DNA from: Bacteroidetes bacterium UBA7692 | GTDB taxonomy: Bacteria; Bacteroidota; Bacteroidia; Chitinophagales; LD1 | DNA: 12,142 nucleotides | Reading direction: 5' to 3' | Assembly (NCBI GenBank): GCA_002482725.1 | Contig: DLGO01000051.1 | Coordinates: 9,683-21,824 of the forward strand | Shown here: positions 1 to 7,296 of the stretch, one piece after another | Position numbering within the stretch: the first letter of the stretch is position 1 | Layout: each line of letters starts with the position of its first letter | Notes under the pieces: model-generated | Told to the model about the DNA's origin: nothing | Database searches by the model: none | What the model saw: the letters and a program-made list of their open reading frames with translations, nothing else | Made by a program: the position numbers and the translations under genes

Positions 1-273
1 CAGCGCTACAAAGTTACCCACTGTCATAGGTGTTTTCTGGTATTCCAATCGGCAAATGATATTGCCTTTGTTTGTTTCAAATTGAGCGTACAAGCCTGGG
101 GTCTCTTTCCAATTCGTTGTTTGCATTGTTTGTGTTTGTGTTGTTGTTGTTTGATTCATACTTTCCGACAATGAAGCAGTTGTATTATCAGCAGATCCCT
201 GACCATTGCAGCTGCTGAACATGCCACTTACTAAAACCATTGCGGCGAAAGCCGATTTTTTCATCTTGTCCAT
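1..273 (-). CDS. Cyclophilin-type peptidyl-prolyl isomerase, lipoprotein (5' part, cut by window edge)
   Basis: Only the first 91 codons are inside the window; the frame is open to base 1. The N-terminus has two lysines, a hydrophobic stretch and a Cys in the context GMFSSCNG (Cys22 from the 273 start, Cys19 from the in-frame ATG at 264), which reads as a lipoprotein signal peptide. A Thr/Gln-rich linker (about residues 39-53) follows. The last visible part, ETNKGNIICRLEYQKTPMTV then GNFVAL, matches the start of the cyclophilin fold (typically TNKGDI...PKTV.NFV.L). Cyclophilins catalyse cis-trans isomerisation of Xaa-Pro bonds; a lipid-anchored copy would help envelope proteins fold. The active-site Arg and later motifs lie outside the window, so activity cannot be judged. 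Either ATG (273 or 264) could be the start; no Shine-Dalgarno sequence separates them. The lipobox is slightly atypical (Phe at -3). Confidence 0.8.
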   Translation of the reverse strand, partial: MDKMKKSAFAAMVLVSGMFSSCNGQGSADNTTASLSESMNQTTTTQTQTMQTTNWKETPGLYAQFETNKGNIICRLEYQKTPMTVGNFVAL

Positions 274-362
274 ACCAAGTTCTGATTTTTGATTTTTTGC
301 GAATATGCAAAGGATTTTTCAGTTAAAACTCCCACTATCAACACTTCACATAAATTAAAGTA

Positions 363-857
363 TTAATCAGGCAGGCTTTTATCCTTTTTTGTCTTAAAAC
401 TAAAGTGACGTTGCGAAAGGTAGCTGAATACAATCACAAATACCGAAGTCGCAATTTTGGCCAGGGTAGGGTAAAAGTGCAGCACCTCGATAAAGAATTT
501 TATAAAAATGTAATTGAGCAATAGGGAAAACAGCACCACAGAAAAATACCGGATTAGTTGAATCCTGCCTCTGATGTGAGAATTTACAAAAACTACATAC
601 CGCATCAGGAAAAAGCCGGTAGGGAAAGTCACCAGAAAAGCCAGCAAAAATGAGGCTATGGGCGCGCTGATGGTAATAAACGGAGTAGGCAAGTCCTGCT
701 TCTGTAGTACAAACTGGTAGATAACAAAGTACAGGGTTATATCCAGCACGGTATTGCCACCTCCACATGCCGCATAGCGAAATGTCTGCTTATCAAATAT
801 CTTTGAAAAGGGTGGATAGAAGAAATCAATAATTCGGGTAATAAGACTCGGTACCAT
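363..857 (-). CDS. GtrA family integral membrane protein
   Basis: A 164-residue protein with four predicted membrane segments (about residues 27-50, 61-84, 100-122, 131-149), a basic C-terminal tail, and the family layout of GtrA (PF04138): an aromatic/basic FRYAACGGGNTVLD entry to helix 1, an MRYVVF stretch after helix 2, and SQRHFSF after helix 4, which resembles the R-x-[WF]-x-F ending of the family. GtrA proteins are linked to moving polyprenyl-phosphate-linked sugars across the inner membrane for glycosylation of surface polymers, although members differ in role. Start is the ATG at 857. The length is typical of the family. It sits alone between a cyclophilin and an acylase gene, with no glycosyltransferase directly beside it, so its sugar and target cannot be inferred. 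The acylase terminator lies just upstream, so it probably has its own promoter; I cannot point to a convincing one. Confidence 0.85.
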   Translation of the reverse strand: MVPSLITRIIDFFYPPFSKIFDKQTFRYAACGGGNTVLDITLYFVIYQFVLQKQDLPTPFITISAPIASFLLAFLVTFPTGFFLMRYVVFVNSHIRGRIQLIRYFSVVLFSLLLNYIFIKFFIEVLHFYPTLAKIATSVFVIVFSYLSQRHFSFKTKKDKSLPD

Positions 858-872
858 TTTACGGGCGCAAAT

Positions 873-930
873 AAAAAAAAGGAATCGGTAACTATGAAAT
901 TATTCATCCTGTATTCCGATTCCCTTTCCG
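873..930 (-). terminator. Rho-independent terminator behind the acylase gene
   Basis: On the minus strand, GGAATCGG (plus 916-923) pairs with CCGATTCC (plus 881-888), and the stem can extend through a G-U pair and A-T pairs. It is followed by a run of eight T (plus 873-880). The large loop contains a smaller hairpin, ATGAA/TTCAT around TAAT. It starts about 14 nt after the acylase stop codon, which fits transcription ending there before the GtrA gene. Confidence 0.75.
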
Positions 931-936
931 CTTTAT

Positions 937-3030
937 TTATTTAGGGTGGTAAATAGCCTCTGCGTGCTTATACCAGTAGTCCTTATCCAGTGGCATTTTC
1001 TTGGTTTTCATATTGGCATACATATCCATCTGGTCCATGCTATGCTTGGCCCCAGACTTATTGCTGGCGCCAAATGGCGACACTGTAGATATATCCGGCC
1101 CGTCCTTAGTAAACTTCACCAGGCATATATACGACTCTCCACCCCACAGTTTTATTTTGCCATTGCCGTATGGGTTTCCGTAGGCCGCCCTCCATTGGTC
1201 AGGGCATCCGCTTACACCCACTTCCTTGCCTCCGCGCTCTATTATCTGCACTTTGCCCAGTGGCGGGTTTATAGTGCCAAAGCTGGTAAGCAATTCGTTT
1301 TTAGCAGTCCTTATATACTGCGCATATATGTCAAACTTAAACTTCTTATCCTCCCTGCATTTGCGCTCCATCTCCTTATCGCCAAGCGCATTGTAAAGGC
1401 TGTAGAAGCTCTTGATGAATAGCGCACAGTTGGTATCGGCTACATCGCTTCTCTTGTTCCATGATTTCAGGGATCTTATGGCATCAGCTATATCGGGGTA
1501 ATCCTTTTCGCTTAAATCGGTTATATCATTTATATCGAGGTCCCGGAAGGGCATCGATACCTTATCAGGGTACTTATTGTCATACTTTAGTTCCAGAAAG
1601 TCGTTCCAGTCCATCTTGTCGTACTTGCTTATCATCTCATAGAACCGGCGGCTTCTGTTTGTTTCATCCAGCGCATAGCCCATGGTCGCATCATATTTCT
1701 TGGGATCAAGATTCTCTTTCATCGAAGTAACCTGAAACGCCGAGTTATTAGTATTGAATACATAACCGCAGGCAGGGTTCAGCACCTGTGGCAGGTCAGC
1801 CACCGGGTGATACTCCGTCCACAGCGTTTTCCTCGTATTGCCCGGCACTACCTTCAGCCAATCATAGCCCGGCGCCCTCTTTGGCGATAGCGAGTTGCTC
1901 AGCGCATATATCGTATCATACTTATCCGCGTAGGCAAAGGTCATCATGGCAGCACCGCCTATATCCAGCGCATTTCTCCATTCGGTAAAGCTCTTCGCTT
2001 TATTCATCTGGAAATACTGCTCCAGCGTTTTGCAGTTTGTAGCCGCCGCCAGGCGCATGGAAAACATACCTTGCCTTGTCACCAGTGTTGGCCCATATAT
2101 GCTGTTCCATATCTTCTTTTTCACCGGCAGTATAAATTTGCCCTTCTTGCTCACGTTCACATACAGCTTCGCATTTCCTTTTTCCAGCTTTATGCTTTCG
2201 CCATCTACCAGGTAGTATCCTTTCTTTTTAGGGTCGGGCTGTAGCTGGTACACGTCTATAAAGTCTGCCAGGTTCACCGTGTGCGCCCAACCGAGGAACT
2301 GGTTCACGCCATGGAAAATAGTAACCCCTCCGTGAAATGTCCCTCCCAGTATATTCAATCCTTCCTCGCTTACCAGGTGCGCCTCATACCAGCTCAGTGG
2401 CCCTTCCAGTGGTTGGTGCGAGTTTATATCCAGGTAGGTATTTCCGTCTTTGGTAAACTTAGAGTTCACAGCAAAGGTATTGGAACCCTTGCCTGCGCTT
2501 TCCCACGACACAGGGTTTATCTTCCCGTCTACTATATCCTGTAGTGGTCCCGTAACACCGCTCAGCAGGCAATAGCTCAGCACATACCCCGATACTATAT
2601 CCTTTGGCCCTGCCGGAAAAGCCTTCTTTACTTTTACCTCCTCCGGATGAAGGCTCGCGTACTTATTTACCGCAGCTGCGTGGGCTTCTATATTCTCCCT
2701 CACCTTTGGTGAAAGGTCAATTTCATACCGCTCATCCACAAGCTGCCTTATCCTCAGTAGCTGCACCGCATAGTCTATCTTGGCACCCTCTACACCTTTC
2801 CACCTGCCCATCATGTGCTTGCCCGCAAGCAATGCCCACTGCAGTGTTTCAAAATCATCTTCGCAGGTTGCCCAGCCTAGTCCATAGCACACATCGGCAT
2901 CTGTTTTGCCAAATATGTGTGGCACACCAAAACTATCGCGCACTATTTCAACATTTGCAGCATAGTCTCTCTGCGCAAACAAAACAGCCGAAATGCTTAC
3001 CGCTGTAAGCACCGCCAAAATTTTCTTCAT
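937..3030 (-). CDS. Penicillin acylase / acyl-homoserine-lactone acylase family Ntn hydrolase, periplasmic
   Basis: A 697-residue protein of the peptidase S45 family (penicillin G acylase, PvdQ, aculeacin A acylase). These are made as one chain that cuts itself to expose an N-terminal Ser and then hydrolyse amide bonds of acylated small molecules. Residues 1-19 are a Sec signal peptide ending LFA|Q, so it should act in the periplasm. Visible family marks: VEIVRDSFGVPHIF (27-40) at the start of the alpha chain; GKGSNTFAV (180-188), with Ser183 after Gly182 as predicted nucleophile and cut site; NSHQPLEGP (203-211), matching the His-containing segment after the nucleophile; GWAHTVN (247-253), like the GWTHTVN of AHL/aculeacin acylases; NTNNS (426-430), matching the oxyanion-hole Asn; and Arg461/Arg462 in the region of the conserved beta-chain Arg. 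Alpha chain is therefore about 20-182 and beta chain 183-697. All key residues seem present. Substrate cannot be told from sequence; acyl-amide such as AHL or a lipopeptide is an inference. It is a single gene, with 117 nt to ytxJ upstream and a terminator downstream. Confidence 0.88.
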   Translation of the reverse strand: MKKILAVLTAVSISAVLFAQRDYAANVEIVRDSFGVPHIFGKTDADVCYGLGWATCEDDFETLQWALLAGKHMMGRWKGVEGAKIDYAVQLLRIRQLVDERYEIDLSPKVRENIEAHAAAVNKYASLHPEEVKVKKAFPAGPKDIVSGYVLSYCLLSGVTGPLQDIVDGKINPVSWESAGKGSNTFAVNSKFTKDGNTYLDINSHQPLEGPLSWYEAHLVSEEGLNILGGTFHGGVTIFHGVNQFLGWAHTVNLADFIDVYQLQPDPKKKGYYLVDGESIKLEKGNAKLYVNVSKKGKFILPVKKKIWNSIYGPTLVTRQGMFSMRLAAATNCKTLEQYFQMNKAKSFTEWRNALDIGGAAMMTFAYADKYDTIYALSNSLSPKRAPGYDWLKVVPGNTRKTLWTEYHPVADLPQVLNPACGYVFNTNNSAFQVTSMKENLDPKKYDATMGYALDETNRSRRFYEMISKYDKMDWNDFLELKYDNKYPDKVSMPFRDLDINDITDLSEKDYPDIADAIRSLKSWNKRSDVADTNCALFIKSFYSLYNALGDKEMERKCREDKKFKFDIYAQYIRTAKNELLTSFGTINPPLGKVQIIERGGKEVGVSGCPDQWRAAYGNPYGNGKIKLWGGESYICLVKFTKDGPDISTVSPFGASNKSGAKHSMDQMDMYANMKTKKMPLDKDYWYKHAEAIYHPK

Positions 3031-3147
3031 AAAAATGGGAAGTAATAACTATTTAGAAAGGCTCCGAAAATACATGGATTTACGCAGTATAGTTATTAAA
3101 AATATAAAAAAGATTTTACGGGAATTAAGCAGGAAACAAACTAGCTA

Positions 3148-3480
3148 TTACCCCTGTGCCAGCACCTCGGCGGCGTCTATATCCTCGTGCGAGGCATTAT
3201 ACACGGCCTTACCATCTTTCACCACTATCAGTTGCGGCGATTGATGCTCCACATCCAGCGTATCGGCTATTTTGTCCGATACTGATCTGTACGACAACAA
3301 ATCAAGAAAATAAGCAGGAAAGGTATCGTTGCTACCCTTCCACGCAGTTTCAAAGCCGCGCTTTACCATCATGCTTACAGAACACCTTGTACTGTGCTTA
3401 AAAATAAGCACAGGTTTCTTCCTGGACGCTTCTAAAAGGTCCTGTAACTGACTTTCATTAACCAATGGTAACCATTCCAT
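3148..3480 (-). CDS. ytxJ: Bacillithiol-system redox-active protein YtxJ (monothiol thioredoxin-like)
   Basis: A 110-residue cytoplasmic protein with the YtxJ (DUF2847) pattern: a short N-terminal helix, the strand VLIFKHSTRCSVS (24-36), the middle FLDLLSYRSVSDKIAD, then VEHQSPQLIVVKDGKAVYNA and SHEDI near the end. Cys33 is the only cysteine in the protein and takes the position of the thioredoxin/glutaredoxin active-site thiol; Pro82 in SPQ corresponds to the cis-Pro loop. The family is tied by phylogenetic distribution to bacillithiol makers and is thought to reduce bacillithiol mixed disulfides, as a monothiol bacilliredoxin; that role is inferred. Start ATG at 3480 lies 8 nt after the stop of a 41-codon lipoprotein gene, so the two are probably co-transcribed. 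No obvious hairpin terminator follows before the acylase gene, 117 nt downstream. Confidence 0.85.
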   Translation of the reverse strand: MEWLPLVNESQLQDLLEASRKKPVLIFKHSTRCSVSMMVKRGFETAWKGSNDTFPAYFLDLLSYRSVSDKIADTLDVEHQSPQLIVVKDGKAVYNASHEDIDAAEVLAQG

Positions 3481-3488
3481 ATAATGGT

Positions 3489-3614
3489 TTAAACCCTGTT
3501 GCTTTCAGTAGCAGATGCTGCTTTAGTATAGGTAGGGCAAGTGTTTTTATGACAAGACACCAACAAAATGGTAGCAAATGCAGCAACTATAACAGATTTC
3601 ATTATGTTTTTCAT
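3489..3614 (-). CDS. Small lipoprotein (41 aa), in tandem with ytxJ
   Basis: A short frame starting ATG at 3614 (a second in-frame ATG is at 3602) and ending TAA at 3489-3491. It encodes a Lys-containing N-terminus, a hydrophobic segment (about 7-19), and LLVSC, a clear lipobox with Cys21 as the predicted lipidated residue. The mature peptide would be only 21 residues, starting CHKNTCPTY and ending in a polar Ala/Ser/Thr tail, with one further Cys (Cys26). I do not recognise a named family. The organisation (good signal peptide, good lipobox, tight 8-nt spacing to ytxJ, same strand) supports a real gene despite its size. The start sits about 50 nt from a perfect inverted repeat. Function is unknown; a thiol-linked envelope role is only suggested by the neighbour. 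It could also be a leader peptide for ytxJ. Confidence 0.62.
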   Translation of the reverse strand: MKNIMKSVIVAAFATILLVSCHKNTCPTYTKAASATESNRV

Positions 3615-3642
3615 AAGGCAATTTTAAATATAAACGCGATAA

Positions 3643-3662
3643 TAGAACAAATTATTGTTCTA
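3643..3662. promoter_or_regulatory. Perfect inverted repeat, candidate operator between ytxJ operon and mpl
   Basis: TAGAACAA (3643-3650) and TTGTTCTA (3655-3662) are exact reverse complements around the 4-nt centre ATTA. The site is in the middle of the divergent intergenic region, 29 nt upstream of the small lipoprotein start and 48 nt upstream of the mpl start. It lies near the expected -33 region of the mpl promoter. An 8-4-8 dyad with no following T-run fits a dimeric repressor or activator site better than a terminator. No regulator gene is nearby, so the binding protein is unknown. Confidence 0.45.
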
Positions 3663-3681
3663 AACCACCGTGAAATTAACA

Positions 3682-3689
3682 TAGGTTTG
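3682..3689 (+). promoter_or_regulatory. Bacteroidota-type -7 promoter box (TAGGTTTG) for mpl
   Basis: TAGGTTTG matches the TAnnTTTG -7 consensus of the primary sigma factor in Bacteroidota at all fixed positions. Transcription from here would begin near 3695, giving a leader of about 15 nt before the ATG at 3711. No good TTTG -33 element stands at the usual 19-20 nt distance; the nearest TTG (3655-3657) is 24 nt upstream, inside the inverted repeat. Confidence 0.5.
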
Positions 3690-3710
3690 CGCAACTGTCA
3701 ACTAAAAAAC

Positions 3711-5069
3711 ATGAGAATTCATTTTATAGCTATTGGTGGTGCCATTATGCACAATCTGGCCATAGTATTAAAGCGCAAGGGCAACAACGTAACTGGTTCC
3801 GACGACCATATAGCCGATCCGGCAAAAACGAATCTGGCAAAAGAGGGCCTTTTACCCGAAAGCATTGGCTTCTTAGCCGCAAACATTACGCCCGATATCG
3901 AGGTGGTAATACTGGGTATGCATGCCCGTATAGACAATCCTGAGCTGCTGAAAGCACAGGAACTGGGTATCAAAGTGGTTTCCTTCCCCGAATACCTGTA
4001 CGAAATAGCCAAAGACAAAACCCGCATAGTAATAGCCGGCAGCCATGGCAAAACTACCATCACCAGCATGGTGATGCACGTGTTGCAACATTGTGGCAAG
4101 CAGTTCGACTACATGGTTGGTGCCAAAGTAAAGGGATTCGACACCTCGGTAAACATTACAGAAGAAGCCCCGATTATTGTACTCGAAGGCGATGAATACC
4201 TTGCTTCGCCTATCCACAGGGAATCTAAGTTCCTTTTCTACAAGCCACATATTGCCCTTATCACAGGCATAGCATGGGACCATATCAACGTATTCCCTGT
4301 TTACGATGGGTATATAGACCAGTTCCGCAAATTTGCCGAAAGCGTAGAGCCGGGCGGTACACTTACCTGGTGCGCCGAAGATGAAGAGGTGCGCAAGGTT
4401 TGCGCAGGTATTCAACAGGGCATCACCAACATTCCTTACAACTTACCCGATTACTATGTATCAGATGGCCATGCCTACCTGAAGCACAGTGGCAAAGAAT
4501 ACAAGCTATCTATATTTGGAAAGCACAACCTGCAAAACCTGGCAGGTGCCATGCAGGCATGCAAAGCAGCCGGAATTGCAGAAGAGGACTTTTGCACGGC
4601 AATTCAATCTTTCGAAGGTGCTGCCAACAGATTGCAGCCATTAGGCAAAAATGAGTCTGTCTCCATCTACAAAGACTTTGCCCACTCCCCTTCCAAGCTT
4701 ACGGCCACAGTAGCAGCGGCAAAGGAACTATTCCCGGAGCGCAAGCTGGTAGCCGTTATGGAGCTGCATACTTTCAGCAGCCTGAACAGGGAGTTTCTAG
4801 AGCAATATGCCGATAGTATGAAACCGGCAGACATTCCAGTAGTGTTTATCGACAAAGAAGTATTGGCGCTGAAAAAAATGCCCGAACTGGAGGCTGATTT
4901 CGTAAAAGCATCATTCAACGATGAAAGGATAACGATTCTGCAGGATGCCGCAAGCCTTAAAAACTTTCTGCACCAACATAAGTGGAAAGATTCTACATTA
5001 GTGCTTATGAGTTCTGGTAACTTTGCAGGGCTGGATATAGCACAATTAACATCATCAATCTTACAGTAA
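3711..5069 (+). CDS. mpl: UDP-N-acetylmuramate:L-Ala-gamma-D-Glu-meso-DAP ligase (Mpl)
   Basis: A 452-residue Mur-ligase-family enzyme, close to the ~457 of E. coli Mpl. It joins the recycled murein tripeptide to UDP-MurNAc in the cytoplasm, using ATP. Visible: N-terminal Rossmann-like start MRIHFIAIGGAIMHNLAI (1-18) with the MurC/Mpl GxxMxxLA-type pattern; the ATP-binding P-loop AGSHGKTT (109-116); LEGDEY (158-163); WDHINVFP (189-196), the conserved DH of Mur ligases; an ANRLQPLG stretch; and KDFAHSP, equivalent to DDFAHHP of E. coli Mpl. The HxSP form and the following LHTFSSLN look like the Bacteroidota branch of the family. The frame is open upstream to 3465, but homology begins exactly at the ATG at 3711, behind a -7 box, and the upstream part is antisense to the lipoprotein gene. 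It is followed after 1 nt by an exonuclease gene, so they are co-transcribed. MurC is excluded as the better label because of length and the Mpl-like N-terminus, though the two are related. Confidence 0.88.
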   Translation: MRIHFIAIGGAIMHNLAIVLKRKGNNVTGSDDHIADPAKTNLAKEGLLPESIGFLAANITPDIEVVILGMHARIDNPELLKAQELGIKVVSFPEYLYEIAKDKTRIVIAGSHGKTTITSMVMHVLQHCGKQFDYMVGAKVKGFDTSVNITEEAPIIVLEGDEYLASPIHRESKFLFYKPHIALITGIAWDHINVFPVYDGYIDQFRKFAESVEPGGTLTWCAEDEEVRKVCAGIQQGITNIPYNLPDYYVSDGHAYLKHSGKEYKLSIFGKHNLQNLAGAMQACKAAGIAEEDFCTAIQSFEGAANRLQPLGKNESVSIYKDFAHSPSKLTATVAAAKELFPERKLVAVMELHTFSSLNREFLEQYADSMKPADIPVVFIDKEVLALKKMPELEADFVKASFNDERITILQDAASLKNFLHQHKWKDSTLVLMSSGNFAGLDIAQLTSSILQ

Positions 5070-5070
5070 C

Positions 5071-5889
5071 ATGGGTTTAGATCAATTGAATTTGTTCAAC
5101 GGAGCAGCCAAAAAACTAGGCCTTACAAGACCTCTGGCAATATTTGACATAGAGAGTACAGGTGTGGATTTTGTAAAGGACCGCATAGTTGAAATTTCTA
5201 TCATAAAGGTAAACCCCGATGGAACAGAAACGGTAAGGACCCAGCGCATTAATCCCGAAATGCCCATACCGTACGAAGCCAGCAAGATTCACGGCATATA
5301 TGATGAAGATGTAGTTACCGAGCCTACTTTCAAAGAGTTTGCCCCGGAACTATTGGAACTGCTTGAGCCATGCGACCTCGCAGGTTTCAACAGCAACAAG
5401 TTTGATGTGCCGCTTCTTTTGGAAGAGTTCATCCGTGTTGGCTACAACTACTCAATAGACGACCGCAACCTGATCGACATATTCAAAATTTACCTGCACT
5501 ACGAAAAAAGGACGCTGGAAGCAGCATACCAGTTCTATTGCAACAAAACATTGGAGAATGCCCATAGCGCAGAGGCAGATACCCGCGCTACTTATGAGGT
5601 ATTGCTAGGCCAGTTGCAAAAATACAGCGACTTGAAGAGCGACGACATGAACGCCCTTCACCAGCTAAGCAATGAAGAAAGGATAATAGACAGCGGCAGA
5701 AGGCTGATATACCTCGATGGACAGGCTTGCTTCAACTTCGGCAAATACAAAGGCAGGACAATAGCCGATGTGCTGAAGACCGATGCAGGGTATTATAGCT
5801 GGATGATGCAGGGCGACTTCGCATTGCACACAAAGCAAAAGCTGAAAGAGATAAAACAACAGCTACAAAAAGAAGGTATCCTTAAATAA
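5071..5889 (+). CDS. DnaQ-like DEDDh 3'-5' exonuclease with ExoX-type C-terminal domain
   Basis: A 272-residue cytoplasmic exonuclease. The DEDDh active site is complete: FDIEST (Asp26, Glu28), NSNKFD (Asp112), and HSAEAD (His165, Asp170). Such enzymes remove nucleotides from 3' ends of DNA or RNA with two metal ions. After residue ~215 comes a second small domain, CFNFGKYKGRTIADV then YYSWMMQGDF (about 220-250). This matches the FGKYKG/YxxWM pattern seen at the C-terminus of exodeoxyribonuclease X and related proteins, thought to help nucleic-acid contact. The combination suggests a repair or turnover exonuclease rather than the replicative epsilon subunit; no polymerase-binding tail is visible. 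The ATG is 1 nt after the mpl stop, so translation is probably coupled. It runs convergently into the GT-C-like gene with only 9 nt between the stops and no hairpin in the gap. Confidence 0.85.
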   Translation: MGLDQLNLFNGAAKKLGLTRPLAIFDIESTGVDFVKDRIVEISIIKVNPDGTETVRTQRINPEMPIPYEASKIHGIYDEDVVTEPTFKEFAPELLELLEPCDLAGFNSNKFDVPLLLEEFIRVGYNYSIDDRNLIDIFKIYLHYEKRTLEAAYQFYCNKTLENAHSAEADTRATYEVLLGQLQKYSDLKSDDMNALHQLSNEERIIDSGRRLIYLDGQACFNFGKYKGRTIADVLKTDAGYYSWMMQGDFALHTKQKLKEIKQQLQKEGILK

Positions 5890-5898
5890 CCTTCCCGC

Positions 5899-7296
5899 TT
5901 AATCTTCCGAACGGTAGGAGTCTATCTTATCCCACAGCTTCAAAGCCAGGGGATTTGTAGCTGCATAAAACATCAATACGGGGATAAAACAAAACATCCC
6001 TCTTTTAAAAGAGCTCATCATCAGTGATGAAATATCGGCTCCCTGTGCTTTCTCATCTATAAGTACAAACAGCAGCACATACAGCACAAAGGAAACTTTG
6101 AAGTATACAAACACTTCCCAATGCTTTTTCCAACTGAGCGCGTTAGCAAACATCAGCACCAGTGGCAACATAAAAGCCAATCCATAAAGAAAAAATCCCG
6201 GAGCGCTTCCCGGTGCTTTGGTTACTGTCAGGTAGGCCAGTATATACTCCCCCATTATCATTAATTTCTGGCTGCTGATTTCCGACAGCCCTCCAAAACG
6301 TGCCGCCGTGCTTAACTTCAGGTTATACTTAACATACAATGTCCATAGCACAAAGGGCAAGCCGGATATCAGGCTATAGCCTATAAAATTCCGGTAGTTC
6401 CTGTTCTTAATGGTTACTATAAGCACCACCAGAATCCCTGCTGCGGTAAATGGCACCAGGTCGTTCCTTACCCATATCATCAGCGCAGCAAACAATGCCG
6501 AAAGCCAGAAATAATCATTCCTGTCTTCCTTTACCCATATAAACAATAGCAGCGAGCTAACACCTACATAAGCTGTAGCAGGCAGGTTGCTAAGTAGCAT
6601 ACCCATGTGGGCATAATACTCCGGCGTCCACATCAGCAGTAGCGTAGCAAACGATGCCGCAAAGGCATTTACATACCGCCTCAGCGTAGCATAAAAGAAC
6701 AATATCAGCGATAAGTTCATGAAAAAAGTAACCAGTTTTGGACTTTGCGCACCAAACAGGTAGAAGTAGGCAACTCCACCTGTAAACAGAGGAGGATAAA
6801 CTCCACCTGCACCCTGTAAGCCATAGTCAAACAGACTTATGTGTATCTTGCCTTCCAGTGCAAACAATATACCCAGCTTGTCAAACGAGCCCACAGCATC
6901 ATGCTCCGTGGCTGGCCAGTACAACCCCTTAACTGTTATGATATATACCAATATGCCTATCGTAATCCAGATTAATACGGCCGCAGCATCAACCGTCCTT
7001 AGGGACAGGCTTTTAAACTGCCCCGCTAGGTCTTCTTTCAACCGGTGGTAATATCCCTGTACAAAGTTGCTCCTGTCAAATAGCAATATGGTAACTGCTA
7101 TATTTGCTACCATAAGTAAGGTCGTGTTAAACTGTACCCCTGCTATATCCGCCAGCAGCATAAACATGCTCTGCAGGCCTATACCTGCCAAAAAGGAAAG
7201 GCTTATAGATTCCAGTAATCCCAAGGATTTATGTATCCTGCTGACAACGCTGAACCCTGTGGTATACACCAACAAAATACCGAATATTAAACTCAT
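5899..7296 (-). CDS. Multi-spanning membrane protein, GT-C glycosyltransferase-like
   Basis: A 465-residue protein made almost entirely of hydrophobic segments (at least ten, e.g. about 1-17, 34-52, 58-73, 104-122, 188-203, 210-224, 239-254, 263-275, 281-296, 305-321, with more toward the C-terminus). After the ~104-122 helix comes a loop with WPATEHDAVGSFDKLG (127-142), which holds acidic residues where GT-C enzymes such as ArnT/PMT carry their catalytic Asp/Glu. It is followed by YPPLFTGGVAYFYLFG (167-182), resembling the YPP segment of GT39/GT83-type proteins, and WVRNDL (275-280). GT-C enzymes transfer sugars from polyprenyl-phosphate donors on the outer face of the membrane. The substrate is unknown. 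The start ATG overlaps the stop of the upstream 176-190-aa gene by ATGA, so the two are translationally coupled and may form a complex. Family placement is by pattern only; it could also be an O-antigen polymerase/ligase-like protein. Confidence 0.6.
   Translation of the reverse strand: MSLIFGILLVYTTGFSVVSRIHKSLGLLESISLSFLAGIGLQSMFMLLADIAGVQFNTTLLMVANIAVTILLFDRSNFVQGYYHRLKEDLAGQFKSLSLRTVDAAAVLIWITIGILVYIITVKGLYWPATEHDAVGSFDKLGILFALEGKIHISLFDYGLQGAGGVYPPLFTGGVAYFYLFGAQSPKLVTFFMNLSLILFFYATLRRYVNAFAASFATLLLMWTPEYYAHMGMLLSNLPATAYVGVSSLLLFIWVKEDRNDYFWLSALFAALMIWVRNDLVPFTAAGILVVLIVTIKNRNYRNFIGYSLISGLPFVLWTLYVKYNLKLSTAARFGGLSEISSQKLMIMGEYILAYLTVTKAPGSAPGFFLYGLAFMLPLVLMFANALSWKKHWEVFVYFKVSFVLYVLLFVLIDEKAQGADISSLMMSSFKRGMFCFIPVLMFYAATNPLALKLWDKIDSYRSED

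Noticed and set aside
118..160. GTTGTTGTT-like simple repeat near the left edge
   Set aside because: It encodes the Thr/Gln-rich linker of the lipoprotein on the minus strand; short and imperfect, not a separate repeat element.
946..3008. Several plus-strand frames opposite the acylase
   Set aside because: All are antisense to a complete acylase with signal peptide and catalytic motifs; none has a recognisable domain.
3643..3662. LexA/SOS box (GAAC-N4-GTTC type)
   Set aside because: The GAAC and GTTC halves are 8 nt apart here, not 4, and neither mpl nor ytxJ is a typical SOS gene.
3465..3710. N-terminal extension of the mpl frame by 82 codons
   Set aside because: Mur-ligase similarity starts exactly at the ATG at 3711. 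The extension has no family match, is antisense to the ytxJ start and the small lipoprotein, and lies upstream of the -7 box.
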